A stretch of DNA of 33,919 nucleotides, from positions 1 to 33,919 of the forward strand of contig JAGPVD010000018.1 of the NCBI GenBank assembly GCA_018067145.1, given 5' to 3'. A program made the position numbers and the translations under genes. Positions 1 through 9,093 of the stretch are shown in pieces. How positions within the stretch are numbered: the stretch's first letter is position 1; each line of letters starts with the position of its first letter. Under the pieces are notes generated by a model. The model searched no databases, was not told the DNA's origin, and was given only the letters and a program-made list of their open reading frames with translations. This DNA is from Methyloceanibacter sp. (GTDB lineage: Bacteria > Pseudomonadota > Alphaproteobacteria > Rhizobiales > Methyloligellaceae).

Positions 1-685
1 CAACCGTTGTCTCGGCGACCTTGTTTACCAAATGGTCGTAGCGAAGCCGATAGGCAATCAGATCAGCGATTGTGGCGATCTTCAGCCCATGGGCTTGGGC
101 AAAGCCGACAAGATCGGGAAGACGCGCCATCGTGCCGTCGTCATTCATGATCTCGCAGATGACGCCGGCAGGGTTCAATCCAGCAAGCCGCGCAAGATCG
201 ACAGCCGCTTCCGTATGGCCGGCACGGATGAGCACGCCGCCTTCTTTGGCGAGCAGCGGGAACACGTGACCCGGCGTCACCACATCGCGATAGTCCTTAG
301 TGGGGTCGATGGCGACTGAGATGGTATGGGCCCGATCATGGGCCGATATCCCGGTGGAAACCCCTTCCCGAGCCTCGATGGACACGGTGAAGGCGGTGGA
401 GTGGCGCGAGCGGTTCGACCGCGACATCAATTCAAGACGGAGTTGCTGGGCACGGACAGGCGTCAGCGCCAGGCACACGAGCCCCCGGCCATGCTTGGCC
501 ATGAAGTTGATAACGTCCGGCGTGGCCATCTGTGCTGGGATCACGAGATCGCCCTCGTTCTCGCGTTCCTCGGCGTCGACGAGAATGAACATCCGCCCAT
601 TACGCGCATCCTCGACCACCTCCTCGATGGGCGACAAGAACTCGCTGAGCGGCGCTCGGCCTGAGACTTCAGTCAATGCGGTCAC
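1..685 (-). CDS. ribB: 3,4-dihydroxy-2-butanone 4-phosphate synthase (N-terminal part; runs off left edge; GTG start inferred)
   Basis: Minus-strand translation reads VTALTEVSGRAPLSEFLSPIEEVVEDARNGRMFILVDAEERENEGDLVIPAQ...FMAKHGRGLVCLAL...TPGHVFPLLAKEGGVLIRAGHTEAAVDLARLAGL, classic RibB motifs. Open at window edge, so a RibA fusion cannot be excluded. In-frame stop just upstream of the GTG at 685. Confidence 0.93.
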   Translation of the reverse strand, partial: MTALTEVSGRAPLSEFLSPIEEVVEDARNGRMFILVDAEERENEGDLVIPAQMATPDVINFMAKHGRGLVCLALTPVRAQQLRLELMSRSNRSRHSTAFTVSIEAREGVSTGISAHDRAHTISVAIDPTKDYRDVVTPGHVFPLLAKEGGVLIRAGHTEAAVDLARLAGLNPAGVICEIMNDDGTMARLPDLVGFAQAHGLKIATIADLIAYRLRYDHLVNKVAETTV

Positions 686-687
686 GT

Positions 688-1287
688 CTAACGGCCTTCA
701 TGTTGACCAAGGCGCGCCACGTAGCGCGCGAGAAGATCGACTTCAAGGTTTACCAGATCGCCGGGCTGTTGGTCTCCCAATGTGGTGTGGGAGAGTGTGT
801 AGGGAATGATATTCACGCCAAAGAGTGAATCATCGACCTCGTTAACGGTCAGCGAAACGCCATCGAGCGCAATCGAGCCTTTGGCCGCAATGAAGCCCGC
901 AAGCTCAGACGGCGCCTCAAGTGCGAACCTGATGCTATCGCCATCAGGGTTGCGCGAGACAATTTTGGCGCGCCCATCCACATGTCCTGTGACGATATGA
1001 CCGCCAAGTTCCTGGCCTAGAGCTAGCGCCCGTTCGAGATTGATCTTCTGCCCCACCCCCCATGACCCGAGCGTGGTCAGGTCCAATGTTTCGTTCGACA
1101 GGTCGAAGTGCAGGAGAGAGCCTGAGCCCTTCCCCTTGGCGATATCGACAACGGTCAGGCAGCACCCGTCGCAGGCGACAGATGCGCCCTCCTCAAAGCT
1201 CTCTGGCTTATAGGGAGTCTCGATCACGAGGCGCGATCCGCATTTCTCCGTGAGTGTCCCTGTGCCGCTGACGATTCCAGTGAACAT
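688..1287 (-). CDS. ribE: riboflavin synthase, alpha chain
   Basis: MFTGIVSGTGTL start and duplicated lumazine-binding motifs (SVACDGCCLTV, SIALDGVSLTVN). ORF track starts at 1305; the MFTGIV start at 1287 is preferred. Confidence 0.94.
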   Translation of the reverse strand: MFTGIVSGTGTLTEKCGSRLVIETPYKPESFEEGASVACDGCCLTVVDIAKGKGSGSLLHFDLSNETLDLTTLGSWGVGQKINLERALALGQELGGHIVTGHVDGRAKIVSRNPDGDSIRFALEAPSELAGFIAAKGSIALDGVSLTVNEVDDSLFGVNIIPYTLSHTTLGDQQPGDLVNLEVDLLARYVARLGQHEGR

Positions 1288-1289
1288 GT

Positions 1290-2390
1290 CTATTTCCGCC
1301 GCCACAAACTCATCCGATCCGGTCCGAAGGAACGCATGGCAATGTTTGTGAAATGGCTGTTTTCGGTCAGACGATCAAGCCCGTCGCCAGCAAAAGGCGA
1401 AAGTGCATCATCACCGGCGGGCTTCGGCCCTTGGTAGATCACAGCTTCGTCCACGAGATCGGCGTCTAGAAAACTCCTTGCCACCGAAGGTCCGCCCTCC
1501 ACCAGCACCCGGGTGATGCCCAGGCCTGCCAGCGTCTCTAGAGTCTCTTGAAGCGAGATGAGCCCGTCCGCATTGCGGGGGACTGTAATGATATCGGCGC
1601 CCCGTCCGTTCAGCAGTGCGGCGTCTGTCTGCTCGTCGCCTTCGGCACAGATGAGCCAGACTGGCACCTTTGTGTCTTCGAAGAGCTTCGCTTCTGGCCG
1701 TGTACGCAAACGACTGTCGAGGACGACGCGCACCGGCGAGCGGGACGACATGCCGGGAAGACGGCAGTTGAGTGTTGGGTCGTCAGCAGCGACCGTTCCA
1801 CGCCCAACCAGGATCGCGTCGTTTCGTGCCCGCAGCAGATGCCCATGCGCGCGGGCCTCGGGGCCGGTTGCCCAGACAGGCTCTCCGTCGCCCCTTGGCA
1901 CGAGCCCGTCCGAACCCACCGCCAACTTAAGCGTGACGGCGGGGCGCTTATGCGTGACGCGCATGACATGACCAAGCGTGACGGCCCCGGCCTCGTCCGC
2001 CAGAACGCCCTCGTCCACTTCAATGCCGGCATCGTGTAGCAGCGCCACACCACGCCCGGCAGTGCGGCGGTCGGGATCGCGCAAGCCGATGACGACGCGC
2101 TTCGGTTTCGCCGCGACGATGATGTCGGCGCAAGCTGGCCCACGCCCTTCATGGGCGCAGGGTTCCAGCGTCACGTAGATCGTGCTGTCATTGGCTTTGG
2201 CGCCTGCTTGCTCGAGCGCAATGGCTTCGGCATGGGGGCGGCCGCCTGGCGCGGTCCAACCGCGTCCAACAAGTTTGCCTGAAGGCCTGACAACAATCGC
2301 GCCGACGGACGGGTTTGGCCAGGTGCGCCCAAGCCCACGCCGCGCAAGCATGATTGCCTGCGCCATATGCTCGTCGTCGCTCGCGCTCAT
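1290..2390 (-). CDS. ribD: bifunctional diaminohydroxyphosphoribosylaminopyrimidine deaminase / 5-amino-6-(5-phosphoribosylamino)uracil reductase
   Basis: Deaminase motif HAEAIAL...YVTLEPCAHEGRGPACAD plus RibD reductase C-terminal domain (LVEGGPSVARSFL). Confidence 0.95.
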   Translation of the reverse strand: MSASDDEHMAQAIMLARRGLGRTWPNPSVGAIVVRPSGKLVGRGWTAPGGRPHAEAIALEQAGAKANDSTIYVTLEPCAHEGRGPACADIIVAAKPKRVVIGLRDPDRRTAGRGVALLHDAGIEVDEGVLADEAGAVTLGHVMRVTHKRPAVTLKLAVGSDGLVPRGDGEPVWATGPEARAHGHLLRARNDAILVGRGTVAADDPTLNCRLPGMSSRSPVRVVLDSRLRTRPEAKLFEDTKVPVWLICAEGDEQTDAALLNGRGADIITVPRNADGLISLQETLETLAGLGITRVLVEGGPSVARSFLDADLVDEAVIYQGPKPAGDDALSPFAGDGLDRLTENSHFTNIAMRSFGPDRMSLWRRK

Positions 2391-2405
2391 GGAATAGCGC
2401 CCTAC

Positions 2406-2894
2406 CTAATCGGGAGTCTTGTTGACTTCGGGGTCGTCGTCTTCGGGCCCTTGCAGCTCGTCAATCAGCTCCTCGAAGTCTTTCGCCTCACGGAAATTCT
2501 TGTAGACCGAGGCGAAGCGCACATAGGCCACATCGTCGAGCCCCTTCAGCGCCTCCATCACGAGATGTCCGATAGCTTCCGACTGGGCATCGTTCTCGCC
2601 GCTATTCTCAAGCCGACGCACGATGCCGCTCACCATGCGCTCAATGCGATCAGGCTCCACGGGCCGTTTGCGCAGCGCCACCTGAACCGACCGCATCAGC
2701 TTGTCCCGATCGAAGGGAATGCGCCGGCCGTTGCGTTTGATGACCGTCAGCTCACGCAACTGCACACGCTCGAACGTAGTGAAGCGTCCGCCGCAATCGG
2801 CGCAAATGCGCCGGCGCCTGATCGTGGTGTGATCCTCGCTAGGCCGAGAATCCTTCACTTGCGTGTTTGTGCTGCCGCAATAGGGGCACCGCAT
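2406..2894 (-). CDS. nrdR: transcriptional repressor NrdR
   Basis: [43 protein letters not shown] zinc ribbon and ATP-cone domain. Confidence 0.97.
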   Translation of the reverse strand: MRCPYCGSTNTQVKDSRPSEDHTTIRRRRICADCGGRFTTFERVQLRELTVIKRNGRRIPFDRDKLMRSVQVALRKRPVEPDRIERMVSGIVRRLENSGENDAQSEAIGHLVMEALKGLDDVAYVRFASVYKNFREAKDFEELIDELQGPEDDDPEVNKTPD

Positions 2895-2934
2895 GGGCGA
2901 CCACCCTCCTCGTCCTCACCATCACGCCAGACGT

Positions 2935-4242
2935 TTACTCGTAGATCGGATGCCGCGAGCAGAGTTCGATCGCGCGGGTCTTCACGGCCTCCTCGATGGC
3001 AGCGTTGCCCTCATCGCCATTGGCGGCGAGACCGTCCAACACTTCGAGGATCATTCCACCGATAGACTGGAACTCGGCGACGCCGAAGCCGCGCGTTGTG
3101 CCCGCCGGCGAGCCGAGGCGAATGCCCGAGGTGACCATGGGCTTCTCGGGATCGAACGGCACGCCATTCTTATTGCAAGTGATGTGCGCACGGCCGAGTG
3201 CGATCTCCGCCGCCTTGCCGGTGAGCTTTTTCGGGCGCAGATCGACCAGGATCAAATGCGTGTCGGTGCCGCCGGAAACGATATCGAGGCCGCCTGCAAC
3301 GAGCGTCTCGCCGAGAGCTCTGGCGTTGTCGACCACCTGCTGCGCATAAGCCTTAAACGAGGGCTGAAGCGCCTCACCGAAGGCCACCGCCTTAGCAGCG
3401 ATGATGTGCATCAGCGGTCCGCCTTGCAGACCCGGGAACACAGCGGAGTTGATCTTCTTGCCGATGTCCTCGTTGTTGGAAACGACCATGCCCGAGCGCG
3501 GTCCACGTAGCGTCTTATGCGTTGTGGTCGTGCAGACGTCAGCATAGGGCAGCGGGCTCGGATGGATACCGGCCGCGACCAAGCCAGCGAAATGTGCCAT
3601 GTCGACCAAGAGATAGGCGCCGACGGAATCGGCGATCTCGCGGAAGCGAGCGAAGTCGATGATGCGCGGATAGGCGGAACCACCCGCGATGATCAGAGTA
3701 GGCTTGTGCTCCTTGGCCAAGCTCTCGACCTCGTCATAGTCGATGAGGTTCGTATCCTTGGTCACGCCATACTGGACAGCGTTGAACCACTTGCCCGACA
3801 TGTTCGGCGGCGCGCCGTGGGTCAAATGCCCGCCCGCGGCGAGGCTCATACCAAGGATGGTGTCGCCCGGCTTGGTCAGCGCCAGAAACACAGACTGGTT
3901 GGCCTGCGATCCCGAATGGACCTGCACATTGGCGAACTTGCAGTCAAACAGTTCTTTGGCGCGGTCGATGGCGATCTGTTCGACCACGTCGACACACTGG
4001 CAGCCGCCGTAATAGCGACGACCCGGATAGCCTTCGGCATATTTGTTGGTGAGAAGCGTACCGGCGGCATCAAGCACAGCCTTGGACACCATGTTCTCCG
4101 ACGCGATCAGTTCAATCTCGTTCTGCTGCCGCTCGTGCTCGTTTTCGATGGCGCCCCAAACTTCGGGGTCCGCATCTTCCAAATGCTTGGTGAAAAAGTC
4201 GCTCTCACGCGCTTCTGCGCGCCGAATATCACTTGCCGTCAT
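2935..4242 (-). CDS. glyA: serine hydroxymethyltransferase
   Basis: [38 protein letters not shown] and [19 protein letters not shown]-lysine motif. Confidence 0.97.
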   Translation of the reverse strand: MTASDIRRAEARESDFFTKHLEDADPEVWGAIENEHERQQNEIELIASENMVSKAVLDAAGTLLTNKYAEGYPGRRYYGGCQCVDVVEQIAIDRAKELFDCKFANVQVHSGSQANQSVFLALTKPGDTILGMSLAAGGHLTHGAPPNMSGKWFNAVQYGVTKDTNLIDYDEVESLAKEHKPTLIIAGGSAYPRIIDFARFREIADSVGAYLLVDMAHFAGLVAAGIHPSPLPYADVCTTTTHKTLRGPRSGMVVSNNEDIGKKINSAVFPGLQGGPLMHIIAAKAVAFGEALQPSFKAYAQQVVDNARALGETLVAGGLDIVSGGTDTHLILVDLRPKKLTGKAAEIALGRAHITCNKNGVPFDPEKPMVTSGIRLGSPAGTTRGFGVAEFQSIGGMILEVLDGLAANGDEGNAAIEEAVKTRAIELCSRHPIYE

Positions 4243-4482
4243 GGCTAACCACTCCTCGAACTCAGATAAATCCCAGCCGGCCCAGGCGACCTGCCCGCTT
4301 GGTTTACCCTCACGAAGCGTGCGCTAGGCACTATTGCGCTGGCTCTACCACATGTCGGGAGGACGCGCCAGCGACGCCCCACGCATAGACATGCGTCGGA
4401 TCGGGCCATTGGCGCAATGAGACAAATCAACCGTTATCGGGCTTGTCTGGGGCGATGCCCGGTGCCTTCGCCCCGTCGCAGC

Positions 4483-5001
4483 CTACGTTCTGGTGGCGGG
4501 CCGGTTCCACGGCATGACCCCAAGCAGCTTGGCCATGCCGCACCAGCCAGACACACCCCCGAAGACCAGGCCCGCACCAGCGAATGCGGCTAGGAGATAG
4601 AAGGCTGGCGCCAGGTAAGTGCCGAGCAACACGCCGAGAAGGACAAGAGTGCCGCCGGCGATCATGACCTGACGGTTGATTTCGATGGGTTGGTTTGCGT
4701 TGGCGACGATGGGGAATCGCTCCTGTTTCCAGGCCTCGATGCCACCCGACAGGATATAGCCTTCGCCGGACGCAGCCTCCTTCAGCTTGGCGGCATTGGC
4801 AACGGTCCGCTTGCCGGCGTGGCAGTGAAAGATGATGGGCCTGCTGACATCGTGGAGATTGGGTATCTCTCCGAGCGGCCCATGCAGTGAGCCAGGGATG
4901 GATTGGCGCGCGCGCTCATCGGTGCTGCGAATGTCGACGAGGGTAGCGCCCTGATCGATGAGGCGTTTGGCGTCGTTGGCGGCGATTTTGGGAAGGCTCA
5001 T
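4483..5001 (-). CDS. rhodanese-like sulfurtransferase with C-terminal DUF2892-like transmembrane domain
   Basis: Rhodanese loop IIFHCHAGKRT; LSGGIEAWK; C-terminal hydrophobic segment INRQVMIAGGTLVLLGVLLG. Confidence 0.88.
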   Translation of the reverse strand: MSLPKIAANDAKRLIDQGATLVDIRSTDERARQSIPGSLHGPLGEIPNLHDVSRPIIFHCHAGKRTVANAAKLKEAASGEGYILSGGIEAWKQERFPIVANANQPIEINRQVMIAGGTLVLLGVLLGTYLAPAFYLLAAFAGAGLVFGGVSGWCGMAKLLGVMPWNRPATRT

Positions 5002-5027
5002 GGGGAATCTCCGTCGAAACGTTTAGC

Positions 5028-5345
5028 TTAGTCTTCGCTACAGTAGAGTTTGTGGAGGTAGCCAAGCAGCAGCTCGGTGCTCGGGTCGGCGATGCGGTAC
5101 CAGCGCGTCTGGCCTTCGCGGCGAAATTCCACGATCCCCTCGTCTCGCATCTTGGCGAGATGCTGGGAGGTGGCGGACTGCGAAAGCCCAGCCGCCTCGG
5201 CGAGCGATCCGACATTGCCCTCGCCCCACTCCACCAGTCTGCACAGCACCATCAGCCGGCGCTCATTTCCGAGCGCCTGCAGGAGCTTTGCGACTTTTGT
5301 GGCGTTGGCGGCAAAGGTAGCCAGGTCGTCGGGAGCCTGCGGCAT
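5028..5345 (-). CDS. ArsR-family regulator, BigR/SqrR-like (sulfide/persulfide-responsive candidate)
   Basis: wHTH: LLQALGNERRLMVLCRLVEWGEGNVGSLAEAAGLSQSATSQHLAKMRDEGIVEFRREGQTRWYRI. Two Cys (MVLC and C-terminal LHKLYC) placed as in BigR/SqrR. Adjacent rhodanese. Confidence 0.85.
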   Translation of the reverse strand: MPQAPDDLATFAANATKVAKLLQALGNERRLMVLCRLVEWGEGNVGSLAEAAGLSQSATSQHLAKMRDEGIVEFRREGQTRWYRIADPSTELLLGYLHKLYCSED

Positions 5346-5362
5346 TGGTCTGCGCTCTTGTC

Positions 5363-5396
5363 TATTAGGTATTACTAATATTAGGTGGCGCTAATA
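5363..5396. promoter_or_regulatory. two overlapping perfect inverted repeats TATTAG-N6-CTAATA (candidate ArsR/BigR operators)
   Basis: TATTAGGTATTACTAATATTAGGTGGCGCTAATA; 18-bp units at 5363-5380 and 5379-5396, directly upstream of the ArsR start codon. Confidence 0.75.
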
Positions 5397-5496
5397 TACT
5401 TGTCAATGGGCCGACCAGCTAATTGCCCTCGCCTGATACAACAAGGCCACTCAGAACAAACTGGATGGCCTCAATGTCTACGGTGTCTTTTGGAGA

Positions 5497-6882
5497 TCAA
5501 TAAGCGGACGCGGTATGGGCGCCGCCATCCAAGCCGTAAATGTCCGGCCGGAAATGGATCTGGCCGTCAGGCGTACCCCAGGCGCTCACATAGACGAGAT
5601 AGACGGGCGTCTGTTTGGCGACCTTCACGGACTTCTGCTCGCCGGTGGCCTTCATATTTTGAATGCGGTTCATGTTCCAGCCGGAGTTGCTCGCCAACAG
5701 CCAGTTGACCAGCGAGGACACATTATGCACGCGCACACAGCCTGAGCTTTCAAAGCGCGCCGGCTTGCCGAATAGGCTCTTGAGCGGCGTGTCATGCAGG
5801 TAAACCGCGTCCTTGTTCGGGAAGTTAATTTTCACGAAGCCAAGCGAGTTCTCTTTCCACGGCTGCTGGCGGAAATTGTAGGTGTAGACCGCCTCACCAA
5901 ACCAATCGATTTGACGCGGTTCGAGTTGATTGCCCGCCGTGTCGAAGGCTTCCATGCGATAGGCGGCAAGCATGTCCTGACCGCGGCTCGCGTACTGGCG
6001 TCCCTTGGGAACGAGATCCTTATGGATGATGCTGCGGGGCACGTACCAATAAGGATTGAAATTCACTTCCTTGATCTTGCTGCGCAGCTCCGGCGTCGGC
6101 CGTGCCACCTTGCCCACAACGGCAGCATGTCGTTGGGCTACTTGCCCGCCTTGGACCGCTTCAACCTGTGCAGCGGGAATGTTCACGAGCACATGGCGGC
6201 TTGAGGCAGACGGCGCCAGCCTCTTCAGTCGTTTCAGGCTCGCTTGGAGCTGGGCGAGACGAACACTCGCTGGCACGTTCAAGGCCTTAACCGTGGCTTT
6301 GGAATCGATGACGCCGGTTGGCGGCAGACCATGCCGGAGCTGGAACTTCTGCACTGCGGCAGCGAGCGCGGCGTCGTATTCACTCGGAATGCTCATGCCG
6401 ACGAGGTCGCCGCTAATCTCAAGCCGACGATGCAGTGTGATGACGTTCTGACCACGCGAGCCAGGTTTCAAGGCCTTAGCCGGCACGCTGGGCCAGCCAC
6501 CTTGGGCAACAATCACCTTGTATTTCTTAATAGCGGCCTTGGTCGCCGCAATATTCCGCGAGGACAGCGTGGGCAAACCGAGGGCCGGATTGAGGATCAT
6601 TTCCACTTCGGCGTTGCCCCGAGGGAGCTCCGAGGAATGGGATTCGCCGGCTGGTCCGCGCGAGCGGCCACCGTTGAACAGGCCGCCGAACAAGCCACCG
6701 CCACTGCTGCTAGGGCCTTGCTGGGGTTGTGGCTGCGGCTGAGTTTGACGCTGGTCTTTGTCCTTGAACCAATTGAACGGGCCAGCGCTTGCCGGAATGA
6801 CGCAGGCAACGACAAGTGCCGCGGCGATGCCTGCGGCGGCGACCTGGGTCGCGCGTCTGAAATTACTGATCATCTTAGGCAT
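5497..6882 (-). CDS. L,D-transpeptidase (YkuD) with peptidoglycan-binding domain
   Basis: PG-binding (LKPGSRGQNVITLHRRLEISGDL...AVQKFQLRHGLPPTGVID) and YkuD catalytic motif (VYLHDTPLKSLFGKPARFESSGCVRVHNV). N-terminal signal-like segment. Confidence 0.93.
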   Translation of the reverse strand: MPKMISNFRRATQVAAAGIAAALVVACVIPASAGPFNWFKDKDQRQTQPQPQPQQGPSSSGGGLFGGLFNGGRSRGPAGESHSSELPRGNAEVEMILNPALGLPTLSSRNIAATKAAIKKYKVIVAQGGWPSVPAKALKPGSRGQNVITLHRRLEISGDLVGMSIPSEYDAALAAAVQKFQLRHGLPPTGVIDSKATVKALNVPASVRLAQLQASLKRLKRLAPSASSRHVLVNIPAAQVEAVQGGQVAQRHAAVVGKVARPTPELRSKIKEVNFNPYWYVPRSIIHKDLVPKGRQYASRGQDMLAAYRMEAFDTAGNQLEPRQIDWFGEAVYTYNFRQQPWKENSLGFVKINFPNKDAVYLHDTPLKSLFGKPARFESSGCVRVHNVSSLVNWLLASNSGWNMNRIQNMKATGEQKSVKVAKQTPVYLVYVSAWGTPDGQIHFRPDIYGLDGGAHTASAY

Positions 6883-7230
6883 ACGCCGCTCCCCATGCGC
6901 TGCGGCCTCTGTCCTGTTGAACTATAGGCGATTAATGGTCGCCGCTCTACCCGTTTTAGGCCCAACGAATTGTGGCTCGGTAGCACAAATTCTTTTAACC
7001 AAGCGTAAGTTCCTGGGGATCGTTTATGTCGCGACTGACCCAAACAAAGCTTTCGCCATTCGATGAATTCGCAGACTCACCCAACGTTGGAGTGATGACT
7101 AACCGCCAAGTTGCCCCAGGAATGGGGCGAATTTGGGCTGGGTTCGCGGCGCTAAAGTGCTCAAAACAACGGCCCCCCGGCGGAGATAGCTCCGACGAAG
7201 ATTCGACCATCGCTGCGAACCTGCGAAAGT

Positions 7231-7773
7231 TTAGAGTTGGTAACGGATCTGGTCGGTCCAGAAGCGCTCGAGGCGAACCAAGGACTTGTTGAGCGCCTCT
7301 AGGTCATCGTTCCCGACGCCACCTACCTGCTCAAGAGAGGCGAGCTGGCGCTGGTACAGACCGGCCACCACCTTTGAGACCTCTAGGCCCTTGTCGGTGA
7401 GGCTCACCCGGACCGAGCGCCGATCAGTGGTCGAGCGCTCATGACGGATAAAGCCGGCATCGACCAGCTTTTTGAGATTGTACGAGACGTTTGACCCGAG
7501 ATAGTAGCCGCGACCGGTCAACTCTCCCGCAGTCACCTCGGCGTCGCCGATGTTGTACATCAATAGCGCCTGCACGCTGTTGAGGTCGGTGCGATCCAAA
7601 CGGTCAAATTCGTCTTTAACGACGTCGAGCAGCAAACGGTGCAGCCGTTCAACCAACTTCAATGAAACAAGATAGCGCCCCTTGAGGTCTGTTGCCCCAT
7701 CGGCGCTCGGACATGCCTGCATATCCAGAGCTAAATTCATCGCCTTCCCCCATTCGTTGTTATCTATGCCCAA
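7231..7773 (-). CDS. MarR-family regulator, LdtR-like
   Basis: Winged-helix LNSVQALLMYNIGDAEVTAGELTGRGYYLGSNVSYNLKKLVDAGFIRHERSTTDRRSVRVSLTDKG; next to the L,D-transpeptidase. True start may be the internal Met at 7740. Confidence 0.85.
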   Translation of the reverse strand: MGIDNNEWGKAMNLALDMQACPSADGATDLKGRYLVSLKLVERLHRLLLDVVKDEFDRLDRTDLNSVQALLMYNIGDAEVTAGELTGRGYYLGSNVSYNLKKLVDAGFIRHERSTTDRRSVRVSLTDKGLEVSKVVAGLYQRQLASLEQVGGVGNDDLEALNKSLVRLERFWTDQIRYQL

Positions 7774-7886
7774 CGTGATGATGAGATTAAGCGCGAGCTT
7801 CTAAGACGAGCTTAAGCGAGACGCTTAAGAGCGCATGAAAAACTAGGCTTAATGTTTGATTATGCAGGCGTGGAATGCGCTGATTA

Positions 7887-8966
7887 TCAAGGACTTGCGG
7901 GGCCAGGCTTGCGCTCGTCGATTTCGAGCTCGCCTTCGACCGGTGTCGAAAACAGCAACTCGATCGCCTGATCGTCGACATCTTCGAGGGTTGCTGGCTG
8001 CCAGATGGGTGCGCGTCCTTTGCCAGCGATCTTCGCGTCGATGCCTTCGCGGAAATCATGGGTGCCAACGAGGTGGCTTGCGAGGCGGAATTCTAGCCTC
8101 AAGGCATCCGCGACATTGAGCGACTTACCGCGCTTCATCTGTGCAAAGGCGATCTTGAGCGAGGTCGGTGACTTCTTGCGAAGCTCGGCGGCTGTCTCCT
8201 TTGCCCACGCCTCGTCTTCACCCTCCTCCGCGTCAAGGCGCTCGAGGATGGATTCCACGGAAGGCGCGGAGAAGATCCGATCAATGACAGGCGTTAGGGG
8301 CACGAGCTCGCCGGCTCCAGGGTCGCGATGGAGCCCGTCGAGCAAGCGATCGATGGGATGGTTGTCGGAGAGGGCGTCCTTGATCACGCTGAAATGGGCC
8401 GCCGGAATGTAGTGGGTGACGAGGCCTAAGCGATAAGCGTCAGCCGGACCGATGGAGCGCCCGGTGAGCGCGAGATAGATGCCGGTCCAACCGAGCAGGC
8501 GAGGCATGAAATATGTCGCGCCAATGTCAGGCACGAAGCCGATGCCCACTTGCGGCATGGCGAAGCTATAGCCCTCTCCCGCCACGCGATGGGTGCCGAA
8601 AAGCGTAATGCCGATGCCGCCGCCGAACACGAGGCCATTGATGAGCGGAACGTTGGGCCTGATGAAGTTCTCGAGCACCCAGACATGGCTGTAAGCGGCG
8701 CGATAGAAGTCACGGACCGCCTCTGTGGCCTCTTGTTTGTTCAGCTCGTTTAGAGCCTTGAGGTCGCCGCCGCTGCAGAACACTGTCGGGTGGGTAGATT
8801 CCATCACCACACCGTAGATGTGTGCCGCCGGGGCCCAATCTCGGTAATGTTCGCTCAAGGCCTCGAACATTTCGCCAGAGAGCGCGTTTAGCCTGGCCGG
8901 CCGGTTGAGGGTTACCACCCCAGCACGGTCAGTCTCACCGAAAGTGATGCCAAGTGCTTCGGACAA
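7887..8966 (-). CDS. enoyl-CoA hydratase/isomerase family protein (3-hydroxyisobutyryl-CoA hydrolase-like)
   Basis: GVVTLNRPARLNAL; FCSGGDLKAL; PLINGLVFGGGIGITLFGTHRVAGEGYSFAMPQVGIGFVPDIGATYFMPRL typical of HIBYL-CoA hydrolases. Confidence 0.9.
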   Translation of the reverse strand: MSEALGITFGETDRAGVVTLNRPARLNALSGEMFEALSEHYRDWAPAAHIYGVVMESTHPTVFCSGGDLKALNELNKQEATEAVRDFYRAAYSHVWVLENFIRPNVPLINGLVFGGGIGITLFGTHRVAGEGYSFAMPQVGIGFVPDIGATYFMPRLLGWTGIYLALTGRSIGPADAYRLGLVTHYIPAAHFSVIKDALSDNHPIDRLLDGLHRDPGAGELVPLTPVIDRIFSAPSVESILERLDAEEGEDEAWAKETAAELRKKSPTSLKIAFAQMKRGKSLNVADALRLEFRLASHLVGTHDFREGIDAKIAGKGRAPIWQPATLEDVDDQAIELLFSTPVEGELEIDERKPGPASP

Positions 8967-9093
8967 ACGCGATGAACCCCCACCAATTCCGTCCTAATTC
9001 CACGTTAGAACGGCCCGCGGCAGCTAACACTCAATGGCGCAAACCACAAGCTTCGGCAAACAGGGACTTCGTCTGGTGCCAATTGGACGCGAA

